From Flavobacterium sp. J49 (GTDB lineage: Bacteria; Bacteroidota; Bacteroidia; Flavobacteriales; Flavobacteriaceae), in assembly GCF_011742145.1 (NCBI RefSeq), contig NZ_JAAQQU010000104.1, forward strand, positions 81,938-145,937: DNA of 64,000 nucleotides, in the 5' to 3' direction. Below the pieces are notes generated by a model. The model made no database searches and had not been told where the DNA came from. It worked only from the letters and a program-made list of their open reading frames with translations. Made by a program: the position numbers and the translations under genes. The first letter of the stretch is position 1. Each line of letters starts with the position of its first letter. This document shows positions 17,715-25,687 of the stretch, one piece after another.

Positions 17715-17717
17715 TGG

Positions 17718-17749
17718 CAAAGATAGAGTTATAAATTCCAATAATCAAA
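17718..17749 (-). promoter_or_regulatory. promoter of the riboswitch-TonB receptor transcript
   Basis: Minus-strand TTTG (17746-17749), a 20-nt spacer and TATCTTTG (17718-17725) match the consensus. The -7 element lies only 3 nt before the aptamer region, so the riboswitch starts almost at the first nucleotide of the mRNA. Confidence 0.75.
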
Positions 17750-17765
17750 AAACAAATTCCAAAAT

Positions 17766-18167
17766 TTAAAAATGTGGTTTTCTTCTGTTTTGCTTAATCT
17801 CGGATAGATTGCGTTTGGCTTTAATTCTTTTCTCAATAACCGAACGCGGAATTTTAGTCGCTTTTCTTTTCTTCGGAACAATTAAAGATTTATTGATTAG
17901 TTCCAAAAATCGTTTGGTAACTATGGTTTTGTTTTTGAGTTGGCTTCTGTCTTCGTCGCAGTTTAGGATTAAAATTTGTTCCGAAGTTAATCTGGTGGCC
18001 AATTTAACCAAAAGCCATTCTTTTTCTTCGACTGAAAGCGCCTGCGAATTTTTTAAATCGAAAGTCAACACTACTTTGGAGGACACTTTATTGACGTTTT
18101 GTCCGCCGGCTCCAGAACTTCTGACAGCCTTAAATTGAAGTTCCGTGAGTATTAGATCAGTTTTCAT
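17766..18167 (-). CDS. arfB: peptidyl-tRNA hydrolase ArfB (ribosome rescue)
   Basis: A 133-residue release-factor-like protein. The catalytic GGQ is in SSGAGGQNVNKVSSKVVL, and the C-terminus is a basic tail (KKRKATKIP through NRRKPHF) that enters the empty mRNA channel of stalled ribosomes. There is no codon-recognition domain, so it is a rescue factor rather than RF1/RF2. I chose the ATG at 18167 (MKTDLILTELQFKAVRSSG); its start overlaps the DUF4301 stop by 11 nt, which suggests translational coupling. Confidence 0.9.
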   Translation of the reverse strand: MKTDLILTELQFKAVRSSGAGGQNVNKVSSKVVLTFDLKNSQALSVEEKEWLLVKLATRLTSEQILILNCDEDRSQLKNKTIVTKRFLELINKSLIVPKKRKATKIPRSVIEKRIKAKRNLSEIKQNRRKPHF

Positions 18168-19758
18168 ATTGGGGTTGGTGAGCCGGTTTGAGCAAATCAT
18201 TAACTGTTTTCACCGGGTTAAAAGTAACCAATGGGACTTCGACAAAAACAGTAATCCATTTGGCCATAGCGCCGTTCCAAAGCCCGGGTAATTCATAGCC
18301 TTTGATGTCTTTTCCTCTGTTATTTTTGTGGACAATAAAACCGGTACTATGGTCTACAAAATGGGTCAAATCGAACCTTTGTCCTTTATAATTCTTAGTA
18401 GCACAAACCAAATCTACCGGATTAAAATGGGTGGCTTTAGCTAAAATGGTGCCTTGCTCTGAATCGTGTGTATCGACTTGTGAGCTTTCTACAATTTGCA
18501 ACGAAACATTGCCCTTAAAGCTTCTTACCCAAAAGGGTCCGCCACCGGGTTCGCCTTCGTTTTTAACCATCCCGCAAACGCGAATCGGGCGGTTCAGTTT
18601 GTTCTTGATGAAATCGATCTTATTCTCTAAAGTGTATTTATAGAAATCATCCAACACGTCAATGTTCAACTTTTGCTTCATAAAAGCGATGATAACGGCC
18701 ATGTTTTCTTCCTTCACTTCTTTGCGGTCGATAGCGTTTAATATTTGAAACACCTCTTCTTGCAATTCGAGTAAAATACCGGCTAAGCCTTTTTTGTAAA
18801 GCGTAATTTCTTCGATATGATTCTGAATGACATTGTCGATGTTTTTGATAAAAATGACATCAGCCTCTAGGTCATTCAAATTATTAATCAGTGCACCATG
18901 ACCTCCGGGACGGAAAACCAACAACCCTTCTTCGTTGCGAAACGGTTGGTTGTTCGGATGAACCGCAATAGTATCGGTGCTTTTGTCTTGATATGAGTAA
19001 CTTACGTTTAGTTTGGTTTTTGATTTAGCTTCTACTTTTTCTTTGACTTTATCAATCACTTTTTTGAATAAATCTTCGTGGTTTTCTGAAACCGTAAAGT
19101 GTAAGTGCGATTCCAGATTAGACGAGGCATAAAAGGCACATTCGTTTAAATGTTCTTCCACCGGTGTGGCAATGTGGTCGTTGTATTTATGAAAATCCAG
19201 CACAGCTTTGGGTTTATTGGCAAAATCAAAATAATCGTGAGCCAACATCAATTTGATAAAGTGATAACTTTTCTCGTGACTTTCGAGCGAATAATAATTG
19301 GGGTGAACTTGTTTTATTTTGGATTTGACTTCTTCGTAAAAAGGGAACTTCTCAATTCCGGCTAAAAAAGTCGGGAGATTTTTGTCTTTTTTTCGATTGA
19401 TGTAGGCGTTGATGGTTTCGTTTTCGTGATCGAATTCGATTAAAAATTCGTTCAAAAATTTAAACATTCTGCTCGCTGCTCCCGAAGCCGGAACAAACTT
19501 TTTGAGTTTGAGATTTGACTTTTTTTGGTCGAAAAAAGAAGCTTGTTTTTCAAACTCTTCTCGGGTTAATTTAACAATACCGTCTCCAATCGTAGCCGGT
19601 CTTTCGAGGTATATTTTCGGTATTCCCGATTGAAACAACAAAAGCTCGCCTTCCAGTTTATCCAAAGCAACGCCATGCGCTTTGATTTGCTCAAAGTCGT
19701 TTGCCGTTAATCCGTATTTTTTGGCTAAGCTCTCTTTTCTTGTAAAATTCTCTTCCAT
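18157..19758 (-). CDS. DUF4301 family protein
   Basis: A 533-residue cytosolic protein of the DUF4301 family. The N-terminus has GIPKIYLERPATIGDGI, then KKFVPASGAASRMFKFL, which resembles the glycine-rich nucleotide loop of sugar-nucleotidyltransferases. A later RPGGHGALINNLNDL followed by VIFIKNIDNV resembles the UDP-sugar pyrophosphorylase core. Nucleotidyl transfer is therefore plausible but unproven. The ATG at 19758 (MEENFTRKESLAKKYG) is preferred to a Met 150 nt upstream, deep inside the transporter gene. It overlaps the PnuC-like gene by 34 nt and arfB by 11 nt. Confidence 0.82.
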   Translation of the reverse strand: MEENFTRKESLAKKYGLTANDFEQIKAHGVALDKLEGELLLFQSGIPKIYLERPATIGDGIVKLTREEFEKQASFFDQKKSNLKLKKFVPASGAASRMFKFLNEFLIEFDHENETINAYINRKKDKNLPTFLAGIEKFPFYEEVKSKIKQVHPNYYSLESHEKSYHFIKLMLAHDYFDFANKPKAVLDFHKYNDHIATPVEEHLNECAFYASSNLESHLHFTVSENHEDLFKKVIDKVKEKVEAKSKTKLNVSYSYQDKSTDTIAVHPNNQPFRNEEGLLVFRPGGHGALINNLNDLEADVIFIKNIDNVIQNHIEEITLYKKGLAGILLELQEEVFQILNAIDRKEVKEENMAVIIAFMKQKLNIDVLDDFYKYTLENKIDFIKNKLNRPIRVCGMVKNEGEPGGGPFWVRSFKGNVSLQIVESSQVDTHDSEQGTILAKATHFNPVDLVCATKNYKGQRFDLTHFVDHSTGFIVHKNNRGKDIKGYELPGLWNGAMAKWITVFVEVPLVTFNPVKTVNDLLKPAHQPQYEN

Positions 19759-20342
19759 TCTATATAGCCGTAAACGGCAATAATTGTAAATATTAAATAT
19801 TGGATAGCGGTAAACGAATAGCCTTTGGCCAAGTACATGGGAATGGAAATAATATCTCCAATAATCCACAAAATCCAATTCTCTATTTTTCGTTTGGCCA
19901 TCAGCCACATGCCTACAAAGAAAATTCCTGTTACGAATGTATCAAGGTAGGATGTCCAATGGGTAAATTTATCAAAAATTGTGTAAACCGCGACCACAAA
20001 AAGAATAGTTAACACAAATATGACAAGCGACCATTTCTTTTCTGACAAAGTCATTCCGGATATAGGATATTGCACTGCGTTATCTTTTTTTCTGGTCCAA
20101 TGATACCAACCGTAAATGCTCATGACGACATAGTAAAAATTTATCATCATATCGCCTAACAAGGACCATTTCCACAATAAATAAACATAAATTGCCGTAT
20201 TGATTATTCCTGTTGGAAATACCCAAATATTATCTTTTTTGGCAAACCAAACGCTTAATAATCCGAAAATTATAGCCGTCAACTCCAATACTATTTCGTG
20301 GGTTGGATAGTTTTTATACTGGGAAAACAGGAATTCAAGCAT
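19725..20342 (-). CDS. PnuC/PnuT family vitamin transporter
   Basis: A 205-residue inner-membrane protein with about seven hydrophobic segments and the PnuC-family landmarks: ELTAIIFGLLSVWFAKKDN, the PTGIINTAIYVYLLWKWSLLG pair, YYVVMSIYGWYHW, and WILWIIGDIISIPMYLAKG. Members import nicotinamide riboside (PnuC), thiamine (PnuT) or riboflavin by facilitated diffusion. Proximity to the TPP-controlled receptor makes thiamine the best guess, but no riboswitch precedes this operon. The start overlaps the GGGP synthase stop by one nucleotide. Confidence 0.85.
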   Translation of the reverse strand: MLEFLFSQYKNYPTHEIVLELTAIIFGLLSVWFAKKDNIWVFPTGIINTAIYVYLLWKWSLLGDMMINFYYVVMSIYGWYHWTRKKDNAVQYPISGMTLSEKKWSLVIFVLTILFVVAVYTIFDKFTHWTSYLDTFVTGIFFVGMWLMAKRKIENWILWIIGDIISIPMYLAKGYSFTAIQYLIFTIIAVYGYIEWKRILQEKRA

Positions 20343-21052
20343 TAGTCAAAAAAGTTTAGGTCATTTTCAAATGCCGTCCCAATGACTACTAAATCAGCTC
20401 CGGCGTTATAAGCATCCTCAATTTGTTTTTTGGACCGAATGCCGCCACCAACGATTAAGGGCACTGAAATTCTTTGAGCCACCGTTGTTATCATCGACAA
20501 AGGAACGGCTTTTTGTGCGCCGCTTCCCGCTTCGAGGTAGATTAATTTGTTTCCTATAAATTCTCCGGCTTTGGCGGTTTGGGCTGCATAGTCCGCATTA
20601 TTTCGGTCTAATGGTTTGGTTTGACTCACTCTTTCCACAGCAGTTTCGCTTCCGCTTTCGATAAGGATATAACCGGTTGAAATGATTTCTAATTGGTTTT
20701 TTTCTAAAATGGGAACTGCATTAATTTGGTGTTCAATTAAATATTCCGGATTTCTACCCGAGAGCAATTGCAGAAATAAGACACCATCAGCTTGTGCGGA
20801 AATTTGGGTAGGATTTCCGGGGAAAAGTAGTACCGGCAAACTAGTTTTTTGCTTCAGTAAAAGAATCATTTCGTCTAAATGAGTTCCTTCAAAAGAACTT
20901 CCGCCAACAAAAATATGCGTGGCCGGCGTTTGATTAATTTTGGTAACTAAATCTGAAAGGCATTCCACCGTCAATTTATCAGGATCCAAAAGGATGGCTA
21001 ATCGTTTTTGCTTTTGGGATTTGGATTGAACTATTGCTTGGTATATCTCCAT
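20342..21052 (-). CDS. geranylgeranylglyceryl/heptaprenylglyceryl phosphate synthase family protein
   Basis: A 236-residue TIM-barrel prenyltransferase. The family landmarks are LAILLDPDK at the first strand, FVGGSSFEG, LPVLLFPGNPTQIS, ISTGYILIESGSETAVERVS, YLEAGSGA and the phosphate-binding PLIVGGGIRSKKQIEDAYNAGAD. These enzymes join a polyprenyl diphosphate to glycerol-1-phosphate; bacterial homologues occur in Flavobacteriia, but their physiological product is not settled. It begins 2 nt after the phosphopantetheinyl transferase gene and overlaps the transporter gene by one nucleotide. Confidence 0.9.
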   Translation of the reverse strand: MEIYQAIVQSKSQKQKRLAILLDPDKLTVECLSDLVTKINQTPATHIFVGGSSFEGTHLDEMILLLKQKTSLPVLLFPGNPTQISAQADGVLFLQLLSGRNPEYLIEHQINAVPILEKNQLEIISTGYILIESGSETAVERVSQTKPLDRNNADYAAQTAKAGEFIGNKLIYLEAGSGAQKAVPLSMITTVAQRISVPLIVGGGIRSKKQIEDAYNAGADLVVIGTAFENDLNFFD

Positions 21053-21054
21053 TT

Positions 21055-21687
21055 TTATTTGTTACTTTCAAAAGCGCATACAAAAACATAGTTTTCGATA
21101 AAATCAAAAAGGATGTCAAAGCATTCTACTTTGTTATTGAACCGCAATTCGACGGTACATTTCCTATCTACAAGGCTAAAATCATGCTCAAAGATATGGT
21201 CTTTAAAACTGATGCCTACTTCATTCTTTATTTTGAAAACGGACTCTTTGATACCCCAAACCACCGTGGCTTTAAACAGTTCGTCTTCCTTATTTAGATT
21301 TTTCAGATGCGAAACATCCATAAAACGCGGTGCTAGTTTGAGGGTTTTCTCCTTAAGGATTTCCAAATCGGCACCAATATTTACAGCACTCAATACAATC
21401 ACAGAAAAATCATTGGAATGTGAAATGGAAATGTGCTTACCGTCTTGTAAATGGGGTTTCCCGAATTCGTCATAGTACAAATCAAAATCGTTATAACCGG
21501 CTTCCATCAGTAATCTTCTCACACTTAGAAATCCTTTTTGGTGGCTTTCCGCTTTCATGCCTTCTAATCGGGCTAAGGAAATGTCTTTTAAAGCTACGCT
21601 TCGAAAAAGTTCATCGAAAGTTTCGGTGATTTTCCAAACGTACAATTGAGTCGTTTCGTTTAAAGCTTTGATTTTTAGTAGCGGCAT
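21055..21687 (-). CDS. 4'-phosphopantetheinyl transferase superfamily protein
   Basis: A 210-residue enzyme predicted to load the phosphopantetheine arm from CoA onto carrier proteins. The two Mg/CoA motifs are visible: NIGADLEILKEK (the GxDxE block) and VVWGIKESVFK (W-x-x-KE-x-x-x-K). Upstream, HISISHSND supplies the conserved SHS segment. Its size is that of Sfp-type enzymes. It is the first gene of the five-gene minus-strand operon ending with arfB. Confidence 0.88.
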   Translation of the reverse strand: MPLLKIKALNETTQLYVWKITETFDELFRSVALKDISLARLEGMKAESHQKGFLSVRRLLMEAGYNDFDLYYDEFGKPHLQDGKHISISHSNDFSVIVLSAVNIGADLEILKEKTLKLAPRFMDVSHLKNLNKEDELFKATVVWGIKESVFKIKNEVGISFKDHIFEHDFSLVDRKCTVELRFNNKVECFDILFDFIENYVFVCAFESNK

Positions 21688-21784
21688 GGGTGATTTTAAA
21701 TTATCTGTTTGTTTTTCAGAAAATTAAGAGGCTAAACAATTCACAAAAAAGTAAAAAACCTTTTTTTAATTCTTTCCTATTATG

Positions 21785-21792
21785 TAGCTTTG
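21785..21792 (+). promoter_or_regulatory. -7 promoter element of ahcY
   Basis: TAGCTTTG matches TAnnTTTG 33 nt before the start codon. No convincing -33 TTG lies at the right distance. Confidence 0.55.
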
Positions 21793-21825
21793 CAAAAAAT
21801 TTTAGCTAATATAAATATTTTATAG

Positions 21826-23142
21826 ATGAGTACACAAACTTTGCCTTATGTAGCTTACAAAGTTAAGGATATTAACCTTGCAGCTTGGGGAAGAAAAGAA
21901 ATCGAATTGGCAGAAGCTGAAATGCCGGGATTGATGGCCCTTCGCGCTGAATATGGTGCCAGCCAACCTTTAAAAGGAGCTCGTATTGCCGGATGTTTGC
22001 ACATGACCATCCAAACGGCGGTTTTGATTGAAACCTTAATTGCTCTTGGAGCTGAAGTTACTTGGTCTTCTTGTAACATTTTCTCTACGCAAGATCAAGC
22101 GGCTGCGGCTATTGCTGCTGCCGGAATCCAAGTGTATGCATGGAAAGGTTTAGACGAAGAGTCTTTTGACTGGTGTATTGAACAGACTTTATTCTTTGGT
22201 GAAGACAGAAAACCATTGAACATGATATTAGATGATGGTGGCGATTTAACCAATATGGTTTTTGACCGTTATCCTGAATTGATTCCGGGCATCAAAGGTT
22301 TATCAGAAGAAACCACTACAGGCGTTCACCGTTTGTATGAAAGAATGAAAAACGGAACCTTATACATGCCGGCTATCAACGTAAATGACTCGGTTACTAA
22401 ATCTAAATTTGACAACAAATACGGTTGTAAAGAATCAGCTGTTGATGCAGTTCGTCGTGCTACCGACATCATGTTGGCCGGAAAAAGAGTAGTCGTTTGC
22501 GGTTACGGTGACGTTGGTAAAGGAACAGCAGCTTCTTTCAGAGGTGCGGGTTCTATTGTTACCGTTACTGAAATCGATCCGATTTGTGCTTTACAAGCGG
22601 CTATGGACGGATTTGAAGTAAAAAAATTAAACACCGTTGTAGGCAATGCTGATATCATCATCACAACTACAGGGAATAAAGACATCGTTGTGGGAAGTCA
22701 CTTTGAGCAAATGAAAGACAAAACAATCGTTTGTAACATTGGTCACTTTGACAATGAAATTGACATGGCTTGGTTGAACAAAAACCACGGTGCGTCTAAA
22801 GTTGAAATCAAACCGCAGGTTGACAAGTACACCATCAACGGAAAAGACATTTTAATCTTGGCTGAAGGTCGTTTGGTAAACTTAGGTTGCGCTACCGGTC
22901 ACCCGAGTTTTGTAATGAGTAACTCATTCACGAACCAAACTTTGGCTCAAATTGAATTGTGGAACAACTCGGCTAATTACAAAAACGAAGTGTACATGTT
23001 ACCAAAACATTTGGATGAAAAGGTAGCAGCTTTGCACTTGGCTAAATTAGGCGTTGAATTGGAAACTTTGAATGAGGAGCAAGCGGCTTACATTGGCGTT
23101 GAAGTTCAAGGACCATACAAACCTGAGTATTATAGATACTAA
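21826..23142 (+). CDS. ahcY: adenosylhomocysteinase (S-adenosylhomocysteine hydrolase)
   Basis: A 438-residue cytosolic NAD-dependent enzyme that splits S-adenosylhomocysteine into adenosine and homocysteine, relieving inhibition of methyltransferases. The substrate domain has [16 protein letters not shown] and [16 protein letters not shown]. The NAD domain has [20 protein letters not shown] and [15 protein letters not shown]. The C-terminus closes with KPEYYRY, whose Lys and Tyr contact NAD in the family. Full length, single gene. Confidence 0.98.
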   Translation: MSTQTLPYVAYKVKDINLAAWGRKEIELAEAEMPGLMALRAEYGASQPLKGARIAGCLHMTIQTAVLIETLIALGAEVTWSSCNIFSTQDQAAAAIAAAGIQVYAWKGLDEESFDWCIEQTLFFGEDRKPLNMILDDGGDLTNMVFDRYPELIPGIKGLSEETTTGVHRLYERMKNGTLYMPAINVNDSVTKSKFDNKYGCKESAVDAVRRATDIMLAGKRVVVCGYGDVGKGTAASFRGAGSIVTVTEIDPICALQAAMDGFEVKKLNTVVGNADIIITTTGNKDIVVGSHFEQMKDKTIVCNIGHFDNEIDMAWLNKNHGASKVEIKPQVDKYTINGKDILILAEGRLVNLGCATGHPSFVMSNSFTNQTLAQIELWNNSANYKNEVYMLPKHLDEKVAALHLAKLGVELETLNEEQAAYIGVEVQGPYKPEYYRY

Positions 23143-23189
23143 TAAATTACGAATTAGTAATTACGAATTACGAAGTTTATGTTATAAAG

Positions 23190-23219
23190 AACCCTTGCTG
23201 AAAAGCGAGGGTTTTTTTA
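23190..23219 (+). terminator. terminator of ahcY
   Basis: AACCCTTGCT pairs with AGCGAGGGTT around GAAA (one mismatch), followed by a run of T residues, 48 nt after the stop. AATTACG word repeats (23146-23172) lie between stop and stem. Confidence 0.85.
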
Positions 23220-23247
23220 TTGGCTGACAAAAAAGGCCAACCCAAAC

Positions 23248-23311
23248 TAGCCCCGATTGGAGCGGCACCTGCCGGCAGGCAGGCGAAGTACAGCGGAAAG
23301 CGGGAATAGGG
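23248..23311 (+). repeat. dispersed repeat element, copy A
   Basis: It starts TAGCCCCGATTGGAGCGG and ends with TACAGCGGAAAGCGGGAATA. Its interior contains the perfect palindrome CCTGCCGGCAGG (23268-23279). A further inverted repeat, TTCGCTC/GAGCGAA (23333-23369), follows. It is GC-richer than its surroundings and lies between the convergent ahcY and rpmA genes. Confidence 0.7.
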
Positions 23312-23378
23312 AAACCAAGAACACCCAAACCTTTCGCTCCAAACCCGAGCCAAAGGCGAACTGAGCGAAGCTAAACAA

Positions 23379-23406
23379 AAAACCCGCTCATTGCTGAACG
23401 GGTTTT
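23379..23406. terminator. terminator of rplU-rpmA (also readable from ahcY side)
   Basis: AAAACCCG (23379-23386) pairs with CGGGTTTT (23399-23406) around a 12-nt loop. A-rich sequence on the left gives a T-run for the minus-strand genes. Confidence 0.8.
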
Positions 23407-23428
23407 GTATTTTGATAAGAGTTTGTTC

Positions 23429-23689
23429 TTATGCCTCGAATGGAAGGATAGACACAAATGATTTGTTGTCTCCTTTTTTCTGGAATTTCACAATTCCGTC
23501 AACTTTTGCATGTAAAGTATGATCTTTACCCATGTAAACGTTTTCACCCGGATTATGTTTTGAACCTCTTTGTCTAACGATGATATTACCAGCAATTGCA
23601 GCTTGACCACCATAAATCTTAACGCCTAAACGTTTCGATTCTGATTCTCTACCATTCTTAGAACTACCGACACCTTTCTTGTGAGCCAT
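23429..23689 (-). CDS. rpmA: 50S ribosomal protein L27
   Basis: An 86-residue large-subunit protein whose N-terminus reaches the peptidyl transferase centre. It starts [20 protein letters not shown] and keeps the GVKIYGGQ and [21 protein letters not shown] core. There is no cleavable N-terminal extension of the Firmicutes type. It lies 24 nt after rplU in the standard L21-L27 operon. Confidence 0.98.
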   Translation of the reverse strand: MAHKKGVGSSKNGRESESKRLGVKIYGGQAAIAGNIIVRQRGSKHNPGENVYMGKDHTLHAKVDGIVKFQKKGDNKSFVSILPFEA

Positions 23690-23713
23690 GACGTTTTAGT
23701 TTTTAAATGTTAA

Positions 23714-24124
23714 TTATTCTTCTGTAGTTTCCGCTTTTTTTGCTTTCGGAGCTTTTGGCTCTGCTGCTTTCTCAGCTTTTGGTTCTGCAGCTTTTGCCGC
23801 TTTCTTAGGACCAGTAGCACTGATTCCTTCAATTACAATTTGAGTAAGATACTGACGGTGTCCGTTTCTTTTCTTGAATCCTTTTCTTCTTTTCTTTTTG
23901 AAAACGATTACTTTGTCTCCTTTTAAGTGTTGTAACACTTTGGCTTCTACTGAAGCACCTTCTATAGCTGGGGCGCCTAAAGTAATGTTACCATTATCGT
24001 CTAATAAAAGAACTTTGTCAAAAGAAACTTTTGAACCTTCTTCATTAGCCAAACGGTGAACATAAACCTTTAAGTCTTTGCTTACTTTAAATTGTTGCCC
24101 TGCTATCTCTACGATTGCGTACAT
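23714..24124 (-). CDS. rplU: 50S ribosomal protein L21 with lysine/alanine-rich tail
   Basis: A 136-residue large-subunit protein. Residues 1-100 are the family domain (MYAIVEIAGQQFKVSKDLKV, VLLLDD, KRRKGFKKRNGHRQYLT). The last 35 or so residues are a low-complexity Lys/Ala/Glu/Pro tail containing two AAEPK-type repeats, an extension seen in Flavobacteriia. It is the first gene of the rplU-rpmA operon, with a clear promoter upstream. Confidence 0.97.
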   Translation of the reverse strand: MYAIVEIAGQQFKVSKDLKVYVHRLANEEGSKVSFDKVLLLDDNGNITLGAPAIEGASVEAKVLQHLKGDKVIVFKKKRRKGFKKRNGHRQYLTQIVIEGISATGPKKAAKAAEPKAEKAAEPKAPKAKKAETTEE

Positions 24125-24155
24125 AACAATGATGTTTAATTAATTTTTAAGTGCG

Positions 24156-24185
24156 CAAATATACGACTATTTCTTTTACACACAA
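24156..24185 (-). promoter_or_regulatory. promoter of rplU-rpmA
   Basis: Minus-strand TTG (24183-24185), a 19-nt spacer and TATATTTG (24156-24163) fit the consensus. Confidence 0.7.
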
Positions 24186-24252
24186 CACTCAAACAAAAAA
24201 AGTTCGTTCCTGTTATTCGGTGGATTAAACTGCCTGTCATAAATTTGTTTTA

Positions 24253-24286
24253 TTGTTAAAATTTTGGATAAAAAAAAGTACTTTTG
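24253..24286 (+). promoter_or_regulatory. promoter of the M16 peptidase pair
   Basis: TTG at 24253-24255 and TACTTTTG at 24279-24286 are separated by 23 nt, the upper end of the accepted spacing. Confidence 0.6.
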
Positions 24287-24348
24287 GTGTAACAAAACTA
24301 AAGGTTAGTTAACTAACTGAACAATCAACGAAAAAATTTCAATTTTTT

Positions 24349-25674
24349 ATGAAAAAATCATTAATTGCTTTAAGTTCATTGCTTATGCTTGGAGGAACAG
24401 CGCATGCTCAAAAGGTCGCTTTTGAAGAGTACGATTTACCTAATGGTCTGCATGTAATTTTACACAACGATCCATCTGCACCGGTGGTTATTACTTCGGT
24501 AATGTACCATGTAGGTTCTAAAGACGAAAACCCTGAAAGAACAGGATTTGCACACTTTTTTGAACACTTATTATTTGAAGGAACCGAAAATATCAAAAGA
24601 GGTGAATGGTTCAAAATTGTAACTTCAAACGGAGGAACAAACAACGCCAACACTTCGGAAGACCGTACTTATTACTTCGAAGTTTTCCCTTCTAACAATA
24701 CCGAATTAGGATTGTGGATGGAATCAGAAAGACTGATGCATCCGGTAATCAACCAAATTGGGGTTGATACACAAAACGAAGTGGTTAAAGAAGAAAAAAG
24801 ACTACGTGTTGACAACCAACCTTATGGTCAATTAATTGCCGAGGTAAAGAAAAACATGTTTAAAGTTCACCCTTATCGTTGGGCTCCAATTGGTTCAATG
24901 GCGCATTTAGACGCGGCGACTTTAGAAGAGTTTCAAGCTTTTAACAAAAAATTCTACACCCCAAACAATGCGGTCTTAGTCGTAGCCGGTCAAATTGACA
25001 TCGCGCAGACTAAAGCTTGGATTGAAAAATATTTTGGCCCAATACCAAGAGGTGTTGAAATCAAAAAAGAAACTTTTGTTGAAGCGCCAATCACTGAAAC
25101 CATCAAGGCAAGATACGAAGACCCAAATATCCAAAAAGAAATGGTTGTGGCTTCCTATAGAACGCCTTCAATGAAGACTCGTGACGCCAGAGTTTTGGAT
25201 ATGATTTCTACTTATTTGAGCAATGGAAAAAGTTCAAAATTATACAAGAAAATTGTAGACGATAAAAAAATGGCCTTACAAGTAGGCGCTTTTAACTATA
25301 GCCAAGAAGATTACGGTCAGTACATTTTATACGGAATGCCGCAAGGAGAAAACACTTCGGCTGATTTAATTCGTGAAATTGATGAAGAAATTGTAAAACT
25401 TCAAAACGAATTAATCACCGAGAAAGACTATCAAAAACTACAAAACATTTACGAGAGTAACTATGTAGACAACAATGCCAGCGTTGAAGGTGTTGCTGAA
25501 AACTTAGCGACTTATTACCTATTGTATGGTGATGTAAATTTGATCAATACAGAAATTGAAATGTATCGCACTATCACTCGTGAAGAAATCAGAGATGCCG
25601 CTAAAAAGTATTTAAACCCTAATCAACGTTTGATTTTGGATTATGTTCCGGCCAAAGACAAAGCTCAAAACTAA
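24349..25674 (+). CDS. M16 family zinc peptidase (catalytic subunit)
   Basis: A 441-residue exported peptidase with a signal peptide ending near GTAHAQ. The inverted zinc motif HXXEH is intact in AHFFEHLLFEG, and the third ligand Glu is in the NEVVKEEKRLRVDNQPYGQ region. Two M16 half-domains follow. It should degrade peptides in the periplasm or at the cell surface, paired with the next gene. That gene starts 13 nt downstream and lacks the zinc motif, giving the common active/inactive M16 heterodimer arrangement. Confidence 0.93.
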   Translation: MKKSLIALSSLLMLGGTAHAQKVAFEEYDLPNGLHVILHNDPSAPVVITSVMYHVGSKDENPERTGFAHFFEHLLFEGTENIKRGEWFKIVTSNGGTNNANTSEDRTYYFEVFPSNNTELGLWMESERLMHPVINQIGVDTQNEVVKEEKRLRVDNQPYGQLIAEVKKNMFKVHPYRWAPIGSMAHLDAATLEEFQAFNKKFYTPNNAVLVVAGQIDIAQTKAWIEKYFGPIPRGVEIKKETFVEAPITETIKARYEDPNIQKEMVVASYRTPSMKTRDARVLDMISTYLSNGKSSKLYKKIVDDKKMALQVGAFNYSQEDYGQYILYGMPQGENTSADLIREIDEEIVKLQNELITEKDYQKLQNIYESNYVDNNASVEGVAENLATYYLLYGDVNLINTEIEMYRTITREEIRDAAKKYLNPNQRLILDYVPAKDKAQN

Positions 25675-25687
25675 GACTCAAAGTATC

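Noticed and set aside
19725..20342. Firm assignment as nicotinamide riboside or as thiamine transporter
   Set aside because: The family covers both. No riboswitch lies upstream of this operon, and the neighbour evidence is only suggestive.
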